From Streptomyces sp. R41 (GTDB lineage Bacteria > Actinomycetota > Actinomycetes > Streptomycetales > Streptomycetaceae): DNA of 64,000 bases. Both the position numbers and the translations under genes were made by a program. The stretch is from contig NZ_CP163443.1 in assembly GCF_041053055.1 (NCBI RefSeq), forward strand, positions 9,469,001-9,533,000, given 5' to 3'. Positions 17,625 through 25,285 of this stretch are shown here, in pieces. Each line of letters opens with the position of its first letter. The stretch's first letter is position 1. The notes under the pieces are model-generated. The model made no database searches. It saw nothing but the letters and a program-made list of their open reading frames with translations, and had not been told where the DNA came from.

Positions 17625-18845
17625 ATGCCAAAAGGACAGGCGGGGGATACCGGGCATGCCCGGTACACCTACCGGCTTCGCGTGTCGTCCACCGCCCGGA
17701 CCGGCCTGCTCGCGGAGTGGGGACGGTGCCGGTGGATCTGGAACGAGTGCTGCGCCCGCTCGAAGAAGGCGTACGCCGACGAGGAGAAGTGCGGCCCGGC
17801 CCGGCTCGACAGGATGCTAACCGAGGCCCGCACCGCGAACAGGTGGCTGCGCGAGGGCAGTTCGGTGCCGCAGCAGCAGACCATCCGCGACTTCGCCAAG
17901 TCCCGCGCGAAAGCCCTGAAGGACATCAAAGCCCGGCTTCCGCAGCGGCAGCGGGCGGGGATGCCGAAGTACAAGAAGAAGCACGCCGCCGACCCATCGC
18001 TGAACTACACGCAGCGCGGATTCCGCCTCAAGGACGGCCGCCTGCACCTGGCGGGCGGTATCGCGGTGACGGTGGTGTGGTCCCGGGAGCTGCCCAAGCC
18101 GCCGTCGTCCGTCCGCGTCTACCGCGACAACCTCGGCCACTGGTACGCCTCGTTCGTCATCGCCACCAGCACCGATGCCCTGCCCGCCACGGGCCGGGAC
18201 ATCGGCATCGACTGGGGTGTCAAGGAGACCGCGACCACCACCAGTGACGCCCACGACCTCCCGCACGCGCAGCACGGCAAGAACGCCGCGCAGAAACTGG
18301 CCCGGTATCAGCGGATGACGGCCCGCCGCAGGCCCGCCAAGGGACAGCGTGCCTCGAAGGGCTACCGCGAGGCGCAGAAGCGGACCGCCAAGCTCCACAA
18401 GAAGGTCGCCAGGCAGCGTGAGGACACCGGCCGCAAGTGGGCCAAGAAGGTCGTGACCGACCACGACCGCCTCGCGGTCGAGGACTTCCGGCCGAAGTTC
18501 CTCGCCAAGTCCACCATGGCCCGTAAGGCGGCCGACGCCGCGATCGGCGCGACCAAGCAAGCATTGATCCACATGGCCCGCAAGCACGGCCGTGAACTGC
18601 ACCTCGTACACCCCGCGCACACCACCATGGACTGCGCACAGTGCGGAGCGAGAACCAAGCACGCACTTCCCCTCTCGGAACGTACCTACGCCTGCACCGC
18701 GTGCGGAGCCGTGTCCCCCCGGGACAAGAACTCCGCCCGCGTGATGCTCGTCCGGGCTGGTCTCAACCCGGCTGGTGCCGATCGTGTAAGAGCTGCCGGA
18801 CCGCCGGTCCGCAGCCAACGTGAGCCAGAAATCCCCTGCCTTTAG
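17625..18845 (+). CDS. tnpB: TnpB, RNA-guided nuclease of IS200/IS605 elements
   Basis: The protein has 406 residues from ATG 17625. It has the N-terminal helical region (RYTYRLRVSSTARTGLLAEW), a middle part, and a RuvC-like nuclease core with all three acidic residues: D196 in RDIGIDWGVKE, E286 in LAVEDFRPKF and D367 in SPRDKNSARVML. A zinc finger with Cys 337, 340, 357 and 360 lies between the last two. TnpB cleaves DNA next to a transposon-associated motif using an RNA from the element's right end. The active site and finger look intact, so it may be functional. No tnpA is present, so movement would need one in trans. A GTG at 17619 is an alternative start. Confidence 0.9.
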   Translation: MPKGQAGDTGHARYTYRLRVSSTARTGLLAEWGRCRWIWNECCARSKKAYADEEKCGPARLDRMLTEARTANRWLREGSSVPQQQTIRDFAKSRAKALKDIKARLPQRQRAGMPKYKKKHAADPSLNYTQRGFRLKDGRLHLAGGIAVTVVWSRELPKPPSSVRVYRDNLGHWYASFVIATSTDALPATGRDIGIDWGVKETATTTSDAHDLPHAQHGKNAAQKLARYQRMTARRRPAKGQRASKGYREAQKRTAKLHKKVARQREDTGRKWAKKVVTDHDRLAVEDFRPKFLAKSTMARKAADAAIGATKQALIHMARKHGRELHLVHPAHTTMDCAQCGARTKHALPLSERTYACTACGAVSPRDKNSARVMLVRAGLNPAGADRVRAAGPPVRSQREPEIPCL

Positions 18846-18861
18846 GGAGGGGAGGATTCAA
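18690..18861 (+). ncRNA. candidate right-end guide RNA of the tnpB element
   Basis: In characterised elements the guide RNA overlaps the 3' end of tnpB and runs to the right end, with the guide taken from the flanking DNA. Here that span covers the end of tnpB plus the right-end hairpin. The guide would be the bases from 18862 on (CCGGGCAGCTTGAACC...), which lie in the 3' end of the deformylase gene. The limits are inferred from family knowledge; I see no independent promoter. Confidence 0.35.
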
Positions 18862-19514
18862 CCGGGCAGCTTGAACCCCAGGGCCTCGGCCGCCCGCTCC
18901 GGCGTCGGCTGGTTCCAGAGCTCGGCCATCGCCTGGTTCGAGGACAGTGAGCGCGGCTCCGCGCGGTCGAGGTAGAGCATGCCGTCCAGGTGGTCCGTCT
19001 CGTGCTGGACGATGCGCGCGGGCCAGCCGGTGAACACCTCGTCGACCGCGCGGCCGTGCTCGTCCAGCGCCGTCAGCCGCACCTCGGCGTGCCGGGCCAC
19101 CACCGCCTGCCAGCCCGGAACGCTCAGGCAGCCCTCGAAGAACGCGGCCCGACCGGCGCCGACGCCCTCGTACGACGGATTGACCAGCACCCGGAACGGC
19201 TGCGGCACCCGCCCCCGTACCAGCCGTACCTCCTCGGAGACCGGAGCCGGGTCCTCGATGACGGCGAGCCGCAGCGGTACGCCGACCTGCGGTGCCGCGA
19301 GTCCGACGCCCGGTGCCGCGTGCATCGTCGCGCGCAGGGCGGCCACGAAGCGGGACAGCAGCCCCGGGTCCAGCTGGCCGTCGAAGGGCTCGGCCGGTCG
19401 GCGCAGCACCGGGTCACCGGCGGCGACGATCGGCAACGGGCCTTCGTGGGCGAGGAGTTCCTCGACCTGGTCGCTCAGGGGGCGTGAGGTGCTGGGGTCA
19501 CGTTCGGATGCCAT
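18858..19514 (-). CDS. def: peptide deformylase
   Basis: The 218-residue enzyme has all three deformylase motifs: GVGLAAPQVG, the Cys-containing EGCLSVPG, and the metal-binding QHETDHLDG. It removes the formyl group from the N-terminal methionine of new proteins using a metal ion held by Cys and two His. The longer N-terminal part (MASERDPSTSRPLSDQVEELL) is usual for one of the several actinobacterial deformylases. The start is the ATG at 19514; the frame is open further up but without family similarity. A TnpB element has inserted at its stop codon, which is still used (LPG-stop). Confidence 0.93.
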   Translation of the reverse strand: MASERDPSTSRPLSDQVEELLAHEGPLPIVAAGDPVLRRPAEPFDGQLDPGLLSRFVAALRATMHAAPGVGLAAPQVGVPLRLAVIEDPAPVSEEVRLVRGRVPQPFRVLVNPSYEGVGAGRAAFFEGCLSVPGWQAVVARHAEVRLTALDEHGRAVDEVFTGWPARIVQHETDHLDGMLYLDRAEPRSLSSNQAMAELWNQPTPERAAEALGFKLPG

Positions 19515-19719
19515 CGCGCCAGGATGCCAACACGGATCGCGCTGAGCGAGGCGGAGCCAGGCGAGTCCCGCATCTTCCCGCGTGTGACGCACGCCACGTA
19601 CCTGCCCGGGAACTGGGCGCAGCGGCGCCCCGACTACTGGACCGCCACCGGCGAAGGGAGCCCAACTCCTTGGCCCACGGCCCGTTTCCGTCCCCTGCCC
19701 GACCGGAGAACCCCGCCGC

Positions 19720-21126
19720 ATGTCCACCGCTCCCCCGACCACGACGGACGAGTCCCCGCAGTCCGTCGCCCCCGCGCCGTCCCGAAGAGCCTGGTCGCCG
19801 CTGCGCCCCCTGGTCCTGCGCCTGCACTTCTACGCCGGACTGCTCGTCGCCCCGTTCCTGCTGGTGGCCGCCGTGACCGGCTTCCTGTACGCCGCCTCGT
19901 TCCAGGCCGAGAAGATCGTGTACTCCCACGAGCTGACCGTCCCCGTCGGCGACCACAAACTGGCGTTGTCCCAGCAGGTGGCCGCCGCCCGCAAGGCCGA
20001 CCCCGAGGGCGCGGTCTCGGCCGTACGCCCCTCACCGGAGGCGGACGCGACCACGCGCGTGTTGCTCTCCGGCGTCCCCGGCGTCGATGCCGACCACACT
20101 CTCGCGGTCTTCGTGGACCCGTACACCGGGAAGGTGCGCGGAGCCCTCGAACAGTACGGCTCCACCGGCGCGCTGCCGCTGCGCACCTGGATCGACGGGC
20201 TCCACGCCAATCTGCAGTTGGGCGAGAATGGCCGCCTGTACAGCGAACTCGCCGCGAGCTGGCTGTGGGTGATCGCGGGCGGCGGTCTCGTGCTGTGGTT
20301 CGGCCGTCGCCGCTCCCAGCGCAAGGTGCGCGGCACCAGTGGGCGCCGCCGCACCCTGGGGCTGCATGGCACGGTCGGCGTCTGGGCGGCCGCGGGGTTC
20401 GTCTTCCTCTCGGCGACCGGTCTGACGTGGTCGACGTATGCCGGCGCGAACATCGACACCCTCAGGACCTCGCTCGGCCAGGCGACCCCCTCGGTGTCGG
20501 CGGCGACCGGCGGCGAGCACGCGGGGCACACCGGCGCGGGGACCGGTGAGGCCACGACACCTGACATCGCCCTCGACATCGACAAGATCCTCGCGGCCGC
20601 CCGGGCCAAGGGCCTCGGCGACCCCGTCGAGATCGTCGCGCCCGCCGACGCCGACTCCGCGTACGTCGTCAAGCAGATCCAGCGCAGCTGGCCCGAGAAG
20701 CAGGACTCGGTGGCCGTGGACCCGGCGACCGGCAAGGTCACCGACGAACTCCGCTTCGCCGACTACCCGCTGCTTGCCAAGCTGACCCGCTGGGGCATCG
20801 ACGCCCACACGGGCACCCTCTTCGGCCTGGTCAACCAGATCGCCCTGATGGCCCTCGCGCTCTCGCTGATCCTGCTCATCGTGTGGGGCTACCGCATGTG
20901 GTGGCAGCGCGGCCGCGCCTCGGCGTTCGGTCGGCCCATCCCGCGCGGCGCCTGGCAGCAGGTCCCGCCGCAGATCCTCGTCCCGGCCATGGCGGCCGTC
21001 GCGGTCCTCGGCTACTTCGTCCCGCTGCTCGGCATCCCGCTGGCGGTGTTCATCGCCGTGGACGTGCTGCTCGGCGAGATCGCGTACCGGAAGGGGAGGC
21101 GCTCCTACGGCGGCCAGGTAGCGTGA
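19720..21126 (+). CDS. PepSY-associated transmembrane protein
   Basis: The 468-residue membrane protein fits the PepSY_TM family. The first helix has the conserved LVLRLHFYAGLLVAPFLLV motif. Two PepSY-like extracellular regions follow (about residues 75-150 and 255-345, with AVFVDPYTGKVRG and SVAVDPATGKVTDELRF). The second helix region is SWLWVIAGGGLVLWF, the third LHGTVGVWAAAGFVFLSATGL, and a DAHTGTLFGLVNQI block with three more helices ends the protein. A His-rich linker (GGEHAGHTGAG) lies in the middle. Relatives are linked with iron/heme uptake or redox. The next two genes encode a BlaI regulator and an M56 peptidase, 31 and 6 bases apart, likely one operon. Confidence 0.87.
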   Translation: MSTAPPTTTDESPQSVAPAPSRRAWSPLRPLVLRLHFYAGLLVAPFLLVAAVTGFLYAASFQAEKIVYSHELTVPVGDHKLALSQQVAAARKADPEGAVSAVRPSPEADATTRVLLSGVPGVDADHTLAVFVDPYTGKVRGALEQYGSTGALPLRTWIDGLHANLQLGENGRLYSELAASWLWVIAGGGLVLWFGRRRSQRKVRGTSGRRRTLGLHGTVGVWAAAGFVFLSATGLTWSTYAGANIDTLRTSLGQATPSVSAATGGEHAGHTGAGTGEATTPDIALDIDKILAAARAKGLGDPVEIVAPADADSAYVVKQIQRSWPEKQDSVAVDPATGKVTDELRFADYPLLAKLTRWGIDAHTGTLFGLVNQIALMALALSLILLIVWGYRMWWQRGRASAFGRPIPRGAWQQVPPQILVPAMAAVAVLGYFVPLLGIPLAVFIAVDVLLGEIAYRKGRRSYGGQVA

Positions 21127-21157
21127 TCGGGCACGCGAACGCCGGAGGGAGACGGAC

Positions 21158-21634
21158 ATGGCGCACCGCAACCGCGAGGAGCCGCACCGGCGCTCCCGGC
21201 GGCGCGGGCAGGGCGAGTTGGAGGTCCAGGTGCTCGGGGCGCTGCGCGAGGCGGCCGCCCCGGTGACCGCCGCCTGGGTGCAGGAGCGCCTGGGTGGCGA
21301 CCTCGCCTACACCACCGTCGTCACCATCCTGACCCGGCTGCTCGCGAAGGATGCGGTGGCCCGCGAACGGCAGGGACGTTCCTTCGTCTGGACGCCCACC
21401 GCCGATGTCGCGGGCTTGGCCGCACTCAAGATGCGGCGCCTCCTCGACGGCGAACGCGACCGCGAGGCCGTCCTCGCGAGCTTCGTCACCGCGCTGCCAC
21501 CGGGCGACGAACAGGTGTTGCGGGCGCTGCTCGAAGCGGCGCAGACGACGGATGCGAGGGGCGCGGGCGAAGTGGCGGGTGAGGGTGGTGTGCGGGGTAG
21601 GGCCGACGGGACGGCCGGCGGTACGGAAGACTGA
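21158..21634 (+). CDS. BlaI/MecI/CopY-family repressor
   Basis: A winged-helix regulator of 158 residues: QGELEVQVLGALREAAAPVTAAWV, then LAYTTVVTILTRLLAKDAVARERQGRSFVWTPT, which is the recognition helix and wing of the family. The C-terminal helix (SFVTALPPGDEQVLRALLEAA) is the dimerisation and cleavage region. The tail from about residue 130 is Gly/Ala-rich. BlaI repressors are inactivated by proteolysis triggered by a membrane sensor peptidase. An M56 metallopeptidase is encoded six bases downstream, completing the classical sensor/repressor pair. The PepSY gene upstream may be under the same control. Confidence 0.9.
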   Translation: MAHRNREEPHRRSRRRGQGELEVQVLGALREAAAPVTAAWVQERLGGDLAYTTVVTILTRLLAKDAVARERQGRSFVWTPTADVAGLAALKMRRLLDGERDREAVLASFVTALPPGDEQVLRALLEAAQTTDARGAGEVAGEGGVRGRADGTAGGTED

Positions 21635-21640
21635 CGTTTC

Positions 21641-22630
21641 ATGGGGGTTTTCGTCTTCCTGCCACTGGTCCTGCCGCTCAGCGCCTGGCCGGTCGCGCGC
21701 CTCGCCGAACTGCGTCTGGACCCCCGGACGGCCACCCGGCTGCTGACCGCCGTCGCCTCCGTCATGGCCCTGTGCAGCACGCTCTGCCTGGCGTTGCTGA
21801 TGGTCGTCGGGACCGCGCAGCTGCCCGGCAACCCACTGCCGGACGGCTGGTCGGACCCGGAGGTCCGCGCGGCCGTCCCCCAGGACGAGATCGCGGGCAA
21901 GGCGGCGATCCCCGCCCTGATCCTGGTGGCGGCGGTCTGCGTGCGGACCCTGTGGTGGCATCACCGGGTCACCCGCCGAGCCCGGCGGGCGCTCGCCGGA
22001 CTGCCCGCCGCGTCCGTGGTCGTACTTCCCGAAGCCACGCCCTACGCCTACGCGCTGCCCGGCGGCGGCCGTGACCGGGTGGTCGTCACCACGTCCCTGC
22101 TGCGCGGCCTCAGCTCGCCCGAGCGCCGCGCCCTGTTCGCCCATGAGCGCGCCCATCTGAGGGCCGGACACCACCGCCATCTGCTGGCCGTACGGCTGGC
22201 GGCGCGCGCCAACCCGTTCCTGGTGCCGCTGCGGACGGCCGTCGTCTACACCACGGAGCGGTGGGCGGACGAGGACGCGGCCCGGGCGGTCGGCAGCCGG
22301 CGCGTGGTGGCGCGGGCGATCGGTAAGGCGGCCCTGCTGTCCGGCGGCAGCTCGGTGCCGACGTTCGCCGGGGCAGCGGGGCTGTCCGGTTCCGGGGGGT
22401 TCGCCGGCTTCTCCGGAGGGTTCGCCGGCTTCGCGTCCGGGGGTCCCGTGCCGCGCCGGGTCGCCGCCCTGCTGGCGCCCGCGCCGACGGCACGCAGCTG
22501 GCCGTCCGTGTTCACGGCGGTGGGGCTGGCCGCCTGGGGCGCCGCCGTCGGCACGCTCCTGTCCGCGATGTCCTCGGCGAACTCGGCCGTGACGATGATC
22601 CTGATCCTGCACGCGGCGACGCCGCTGTAG
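21641..22630 (+). CDS. M56-family membrane metallopeptidase
   Basis: The 329-residue protein has N-terminal membrane helices (FVFLPLVLPLSAWPV, LLTAVASVMALCSTLCLALLMVV, IPALILVAAVCVRTLWW), a cytosolic peptidase part with the zinc motif in LFAHERAHLRAGHH (HExxH) and DEDAARAVG as the third-ligand region, and a C-terminal helix. Partners of BlaI-type repressors belong to this family. A Gly/Ser/Phe repeat (GGFAGFSGGFAGFASGG) occurs near residue 250, unusual in the family but common as a linker. It lacks an extracellular penicillin-binding domain, so the signal it senses is unknown. Confidence 0.9.
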   Translation: MGVFVFLPLVLPLSAWPVARLAELRLDPRTATRLLTAVASVMALCSTLCLALLMVVGTAQLPGNPLPDGWSDPEVRAAVPQDEIAGKAAIPALILVAAVCVRTLWWHHRVTRRARRALAGLPAASVVVLPEATPYAYALPGGGRDRVVVTTSLLRGLSSPERRALFAHERAHLRAGHHRHLLAVRLAARANPFLVPLRTAVVYTTERWADEDAARAVGSRRVVARAIGKAALLSGGSSVPTFAGAAGLSGSGGFAGFSGGFAGFASGGPVPRRVAALLAPAPTARSWPSVFTAVGLAAWGAAVGTLLSAMSSANSAVTMILILHAATPL

Positions 22631-22710
22631 TGAACTCACGGGCGACGCGGGTGAACTCAGGGGTGGCGTACGAACTCATCGGCGGCGTCAGTGAATGCAT
22701 CGGCGGCGCA
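22630..22710. repeat. four tandem 20-bp repeats
   Basis: Units begin at about 22631, 22651, 22671 and 22691 with consensus GTGAACTCATCGGCGGCGCA. They follow the stop codon of the M56 gene directly. They are too degenerate and GC-rich to be a recent slippage product. No function is evident. Confidence 0.65.
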
Positions 22711-22718
22711 CGCGAGAA

Positions 22719-22745
22719 GGGCCGGTCACCCGAGGTGACCGGCCC
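22719..22745. terminator. bidirectional hairpin terminator
   Basis: GGGCCGGTCACC, loop CGA, GGTGACCGGCCC gives a perfect 12-bp stem. It lies between the convergent M56 gene and the TPR gene and can serve both strands. Confidence 0.8.
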
Positions 22746-22773
22746 ACCCCCGAAGGGGCCCTGAACGGTGGGA

Positions 22774-23121
22774 TCACGCCTGCGCGAAGTCGCCCGCGAG
22801 CGCCGAGGCGATGCGCATGTGCGATTCCGCCTCGTCGTTCCGCCCCTGGCGCTGCAGCGTGCGCCCCAGCATCAGCCGGGCGTAGTGCTCGACCGGGTCG
22901 AGCTCCACGAGCACGCGCAACTCCGCCTCGGCGCGGCGCAGTTGAGCCGAGTGGTAGTAGGAGCGCGCCAGCAGCAGCCGGGGTCCGACCTGCTCCGGCA
23001 CCTCCTCGACCAGCCCGCCCAGAATCCGCGCCGCGGCGGCGTAGTCCTTGGCGTCGAAGAACATCCGCGCCCGCTCCCAGCGCTCCGCGGCCGTCCCGTG
23101 GTCGTAGTACGTCGTTTCCAC
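22774..23121 (-). CDS. tetratricopeptide-repeat protein
   Basis: A 115-residue protein with about two and a half TPR units. Helix pairs are AAERWERARMFFDAKDYAAAARILGGLVEE, then QVGPRLLLARSYYHSAQLRRAEAELRVLVEL, then HYARLMLGRTLQRQGRNDEAESHMRIA. TPR proteins bind other proteins; no partner can be named. The start is the GTG at 23121, which is preceded by a strong AAGGAGGT ribosome site. Longer frames upstream are shadows of the neighbouring gene. Confidence 0.85.
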   Translation of the reverse strand: METTYYDHGTAAERWERARMFFDAKDYAAAARILGGLVEEVPEQVGPRLLLARSYYHSAQLRRAEAELRVLVELDPVEHYARLMLGRTLQRQGRNDEAESHMRIASALAGDFAQA

Positions 23122-23189
23122 TGCTGACCTCCTTCGACGGGCCACAACCGGAAGTGTTGGTTGAATATTCCACGACCTCGTGAGGCCGG

Positions 23190-23630
23190 CTATGCCCCGG
23201 CCAGCTCCGCGTTGGCACGCTCCGTGACGAGGGTCAGCACGCGACCCGCCGTCGCCAGGTCCTCGGCGGGAATGCCCGCGTACAGCCGGGCCGCGATCTC
23301 GTTGCCGCCGGCGCGGATCGCCTCGAACAGCTCGCGGCCGCTGTCCGTGAGCGACACCTGCCCGGCCGTCGGCTCCTCCAGTTGCTTCAGGGCCGTCATC
23401 TCGTCGACGGTCTCCCGTGCCGCCGCCTCCTCGATCTTCAGCGCACCGGTCAGCCGGCCCACGAGCCAGTCGCGCTCGACGGTCCCGCCGTTGCCCGAGA
23501 CGGCCCTGAGGGCCACCGACTGGTTGAAGGTGGTTCCGGTGCGGGCCAGCACGGTCTCCAGGGCGGCACGGCTCGCGTAGTGGGCCAGTCCTATGACCTG
23601 GCCGTTGACGGGGGGAGTGGTGGTGGTCAT
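23190..23630 (-). CDS. MarR-like winged-helix protein
   Basis: The 146-residue protein has the helical N-terminus GLAHYASRAALETVLARTGTTFNQSVALRAV, a winged-helix core (WLVGRLTGALKIEEAAARETVDEM and TAGQVSLTDSGRELFEAI) and a C-terminal dimer helix ending VTERANAELAGA. This is the MarR-superfamily plan with a weak recognition helix. Its first four bases overlap the stop of the upstream MarR gene (ATGA at 23627-23630), so the two are translationally coupled. The ligand and targets are unknown. Confidence 0.75.
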   Translation of the reverse strand: MTTTTPPVNGQVIGLAHYASRAALETVLARTGTTFNQSVALRAVSGNGGTVERDWLVGRLTGALKIEEAAARETVDEMTALKQLEEPTAGQVSLTDSGRELFEAIRAGGNEIAARLYAGIPAEDLATAGRVLTLVTERANAELAGA

Positions 23631-24142
23631 GACTGCTCCTTCTCGGAGTGCTCGCGCGTGGAATGTGTCTTCTCTGACGGTGGATCGAGTGGTACGTCGA
23701 GCAGCGTGGCCAGCTCGTGGCTGAACGCCTTCGTGCGCTCACCGTCGAGCCCGCCGAGGGGTTCGAGAAGCTGGTCCAGGAGGCCCTGGACCACCCGGAT
23801 CGCACGGCGGGCGGTCTCGCGCCCCTCTGCTGTGAGGGACAGCTGGACCGCGCGGGGGTCCGCGGGATCCCGGGTGCGGTCGACGACGCCGGCCGCCTCC
23901 AGGGCGCGGGCCAGCTTCGAGACGTAGAGCGCTTCGAGTCCGGTGTGGTCGGCGAGCTGGCGCTGACTGGGCCGCCGCCCGTCCCTGTGCATGCCGTACA
24001 GCGACGCCACCAGCGAGTACTGCGCGTGGGTCAGGCCCAGCGGGGCGACCGCCCGGTCGACGGCCACGCGCCATTTCATCGACAGACGCCACACGAGGAA
24101 ACCCGGCGTCGCGTTCTCGGATACCGATCTCACCGAACTCAT
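23627..24142 (-). CDS. MarR-family transcriptional regulator
   Basis: A 171-residue MarR protein: helix 1 GFLVWRLSMKWRVAVDRAVAPLGLTHAQYSLVASLYGM, recognition region PSQRQLADHTGLEALYVSKLARALEAAGVVDRTRDPADPRAVQLSLTAEG with the DPxDxR wing, and a long C-terminal helix. Such regulators bind palindromic operators as dimers and release on binding small phenolic or oxidant ligands. It is followed by a second MarR-like gene overlapping by four bases. A pair of 15-bp direct repeats lies just upstream of its start and is a good candidate for autoregulation. Confidence 0.9.
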   Translation of the reverse strand: MSSVRSVSENATPGFLVWRLSMKWRVAVDRAVAPLGLTHAQYSLVASLYGMHRDGRRPSQRQLADHTGLEALYVSKLARALEAAGVVDRTRDPADPRAVQLSLTAEGRETARRAIRVVQGLLDQLLEPLGGLDGERTKAFSHELATLLDVPLDPPSEKTHSTREHSEKEQS

Positions 24143-24155
24143 GCGAGAAACCGTA

Positions 24156-24182
24156 CATGGCTACTATATCCATGGCTACTAT
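24156..24182 (-). promoter_or_regulatory. promoter/operator of the MarR pair with a 15-bp direct repeat
   Basis: CATGGCTACTATATC at 24156-24170 is repeated as CATGGCTACTATCTC at 24171-24185. Read on the minus strand, TATAGT within the repeat is a good -10 element about 20 bases before the MarR start at 24142. The overlap of a likely -10 with the repeat suggests autorepression. The sequence is unusually AT-rich for the region. Confidence 0.55.
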
Positions 24183-24319
24183 CTCGGAGGCCGGTCCGCC
24201 CAACGGAGTACGCACCTGGGACCGAGGTCGTAGGACCGCGCCGGTTCTGAGTGGAGTGCCCCTCAATGGGCGGGTCGATGGCCTGACGTAGCGTCCCCGA
24301 CGGGGTTAGGTTGGGCGCC

Positions 24320-25285
24320 ATGAGCAATCTTGATCGCGAGGCGGTTCCCGCCCTGTGCGGTGGCCGCGGCTTCGTGGTGGCCGAGCCGGTGCGCGAACTC
24401 CTCAGCCCCCGCCGGGTCAAGCTCGGCGAGTCCACCGAAGTCCGCCGTCTGCTGCCCAACCTGGGCCGTCGCATGGTCGGCGCGTGGTGCTTCGTCGATC
24501 ACTATGGGCCCGACGACATCGCCGACGAGCCCGGCATGCAGGTCCCGCCACACCCGCACATGGGCCTGCAGACCGTCAGCTGGCTGCACGAGGGCGAGGT
24601 GCTGCACCGCGACTCCACGGGCAGCCTCCAGACGATCCGCCCGCGTGAGCTGGGCCTCATGACCTCGGGCCGGGCCATCAGCCACTCCGAGGAGAGCCCC
24701 AAGTCGCACGCCCGCTTCCTGCACGGCGCGCAGCTCTGGGTCGCCCTCCCGGACGGCCACCGCCACACCGACCCGCACTTCGAGCACCACGCCGAACTGC
24801 CCGTCGTCACGGCTCCCGGCCTCCAGGCCACGCTCATCCTGGGCACCGTCGACGGCACCACCTCGCCCGGCACGACGTACACCCCGATCGTCGGCGCCGA
24901 CCTGGCCCTGGCGAGCGGCACCGACGTACGACTGCCGCTGGAGCCCGACTTCGAGTACGCCGTCCTGTCCATGTCCGGCGAGGCCCACGTCGACGGCGTA
25001 CCGGTACTCCCCGGCTCGATGCTCTACCTCGGCTGCGGCCGCACCGAACTCCCCCTGCGCGCCGAGTCGGACGCGGCCCTCATGCTCCTGGGCGGCGAAC
25101 CCTTCGAGGAGGAGCTGATCATGTGGTGGAACTTCATCGGGCGGTCCAACGAGGATATCGCACAGGCCCGTTCGGACTGGATGGCAGGCTCCCGGTTCGG
25201 CGAGGTGGTGGGGTACGACGGCGCTCCACTGCCCGCTCCTGAACTCCCGCCTGTACCGCTGAAACCGCGCGGAAGGGTGCGCTGA
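24320..25285 (+). CDS. pirin-family protein
   Basis: This 321-residue bicupin belongs to the pirin family. The metal site is in VPPHPHMGLQTVSWLHEGEVLHRDSTG (two His), followed by LMTSGRAISHSEESP (third His) and the Glu of the second motif. The second cupin domain covers about residues 180-270, and the C-terminal IMWWNFIGRSNEDIAQARSDW is conserved. Pirins are cytosolic iron proteins; some have quercetinase activity, others bind transcription factors. The start at 24320 is preferred over 24311. The intergenic region upstream contains the MarR operator, so control by the neighbouring MarR proteins is plausible. Confidence 0.9.
   Translation: MSNLDREAVPALCGGRGFVVAEPVRELLSPRRVKLGESTEVRRLLPNLGRRMVGAWCFVDHYGPDDIADEPGMQVPPHPHMGLQTVSWLHEGEVLHRDSTGSLQTIRPRELGLMTSGRAISHSEESPKSHARFLHGAQLWVALPDGHRHTDPHFEHHAELPVVTAPGLQATLILGTVDGTTSPGTTYTPIVGADLALASGTDVRLPLEPDFEYAVLSMSGEAHVDGVPVLPGSMLYLGCGRTELPLRAESDAALMLLGGEPFEEELIMWWNFIGRSNEDIAQARSDWMAGSRFGEVVGYDGAPLPAPELPPVPLKPRGRVR

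Larger units (their letters stand above)
17457..18861 (+). mobile_element. IS200/IS605-type element carrying tnpB only
   Basis: The element holds a tnpB gene and no tnpA. Its right end is the hairpin-like AATCCCCTGCC, TTTA, GGGAGGGGAGG followed by TTCAA at 18857-18861, a typical right end of the family. The likely left boundary is just after TTCAC at 17452-17456. A second right-end-like hairpin (CCCCGGTCTTCAGGTCGGGG, then AGGA) sits upstream of tnpB near 17480-17510 and may be the left-end hairpin or the relic of another element. The insertion lies exactly at the stop codon of the deformylase gene and leaves its reading frame ending at the same residue. Confidence 0.65.
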
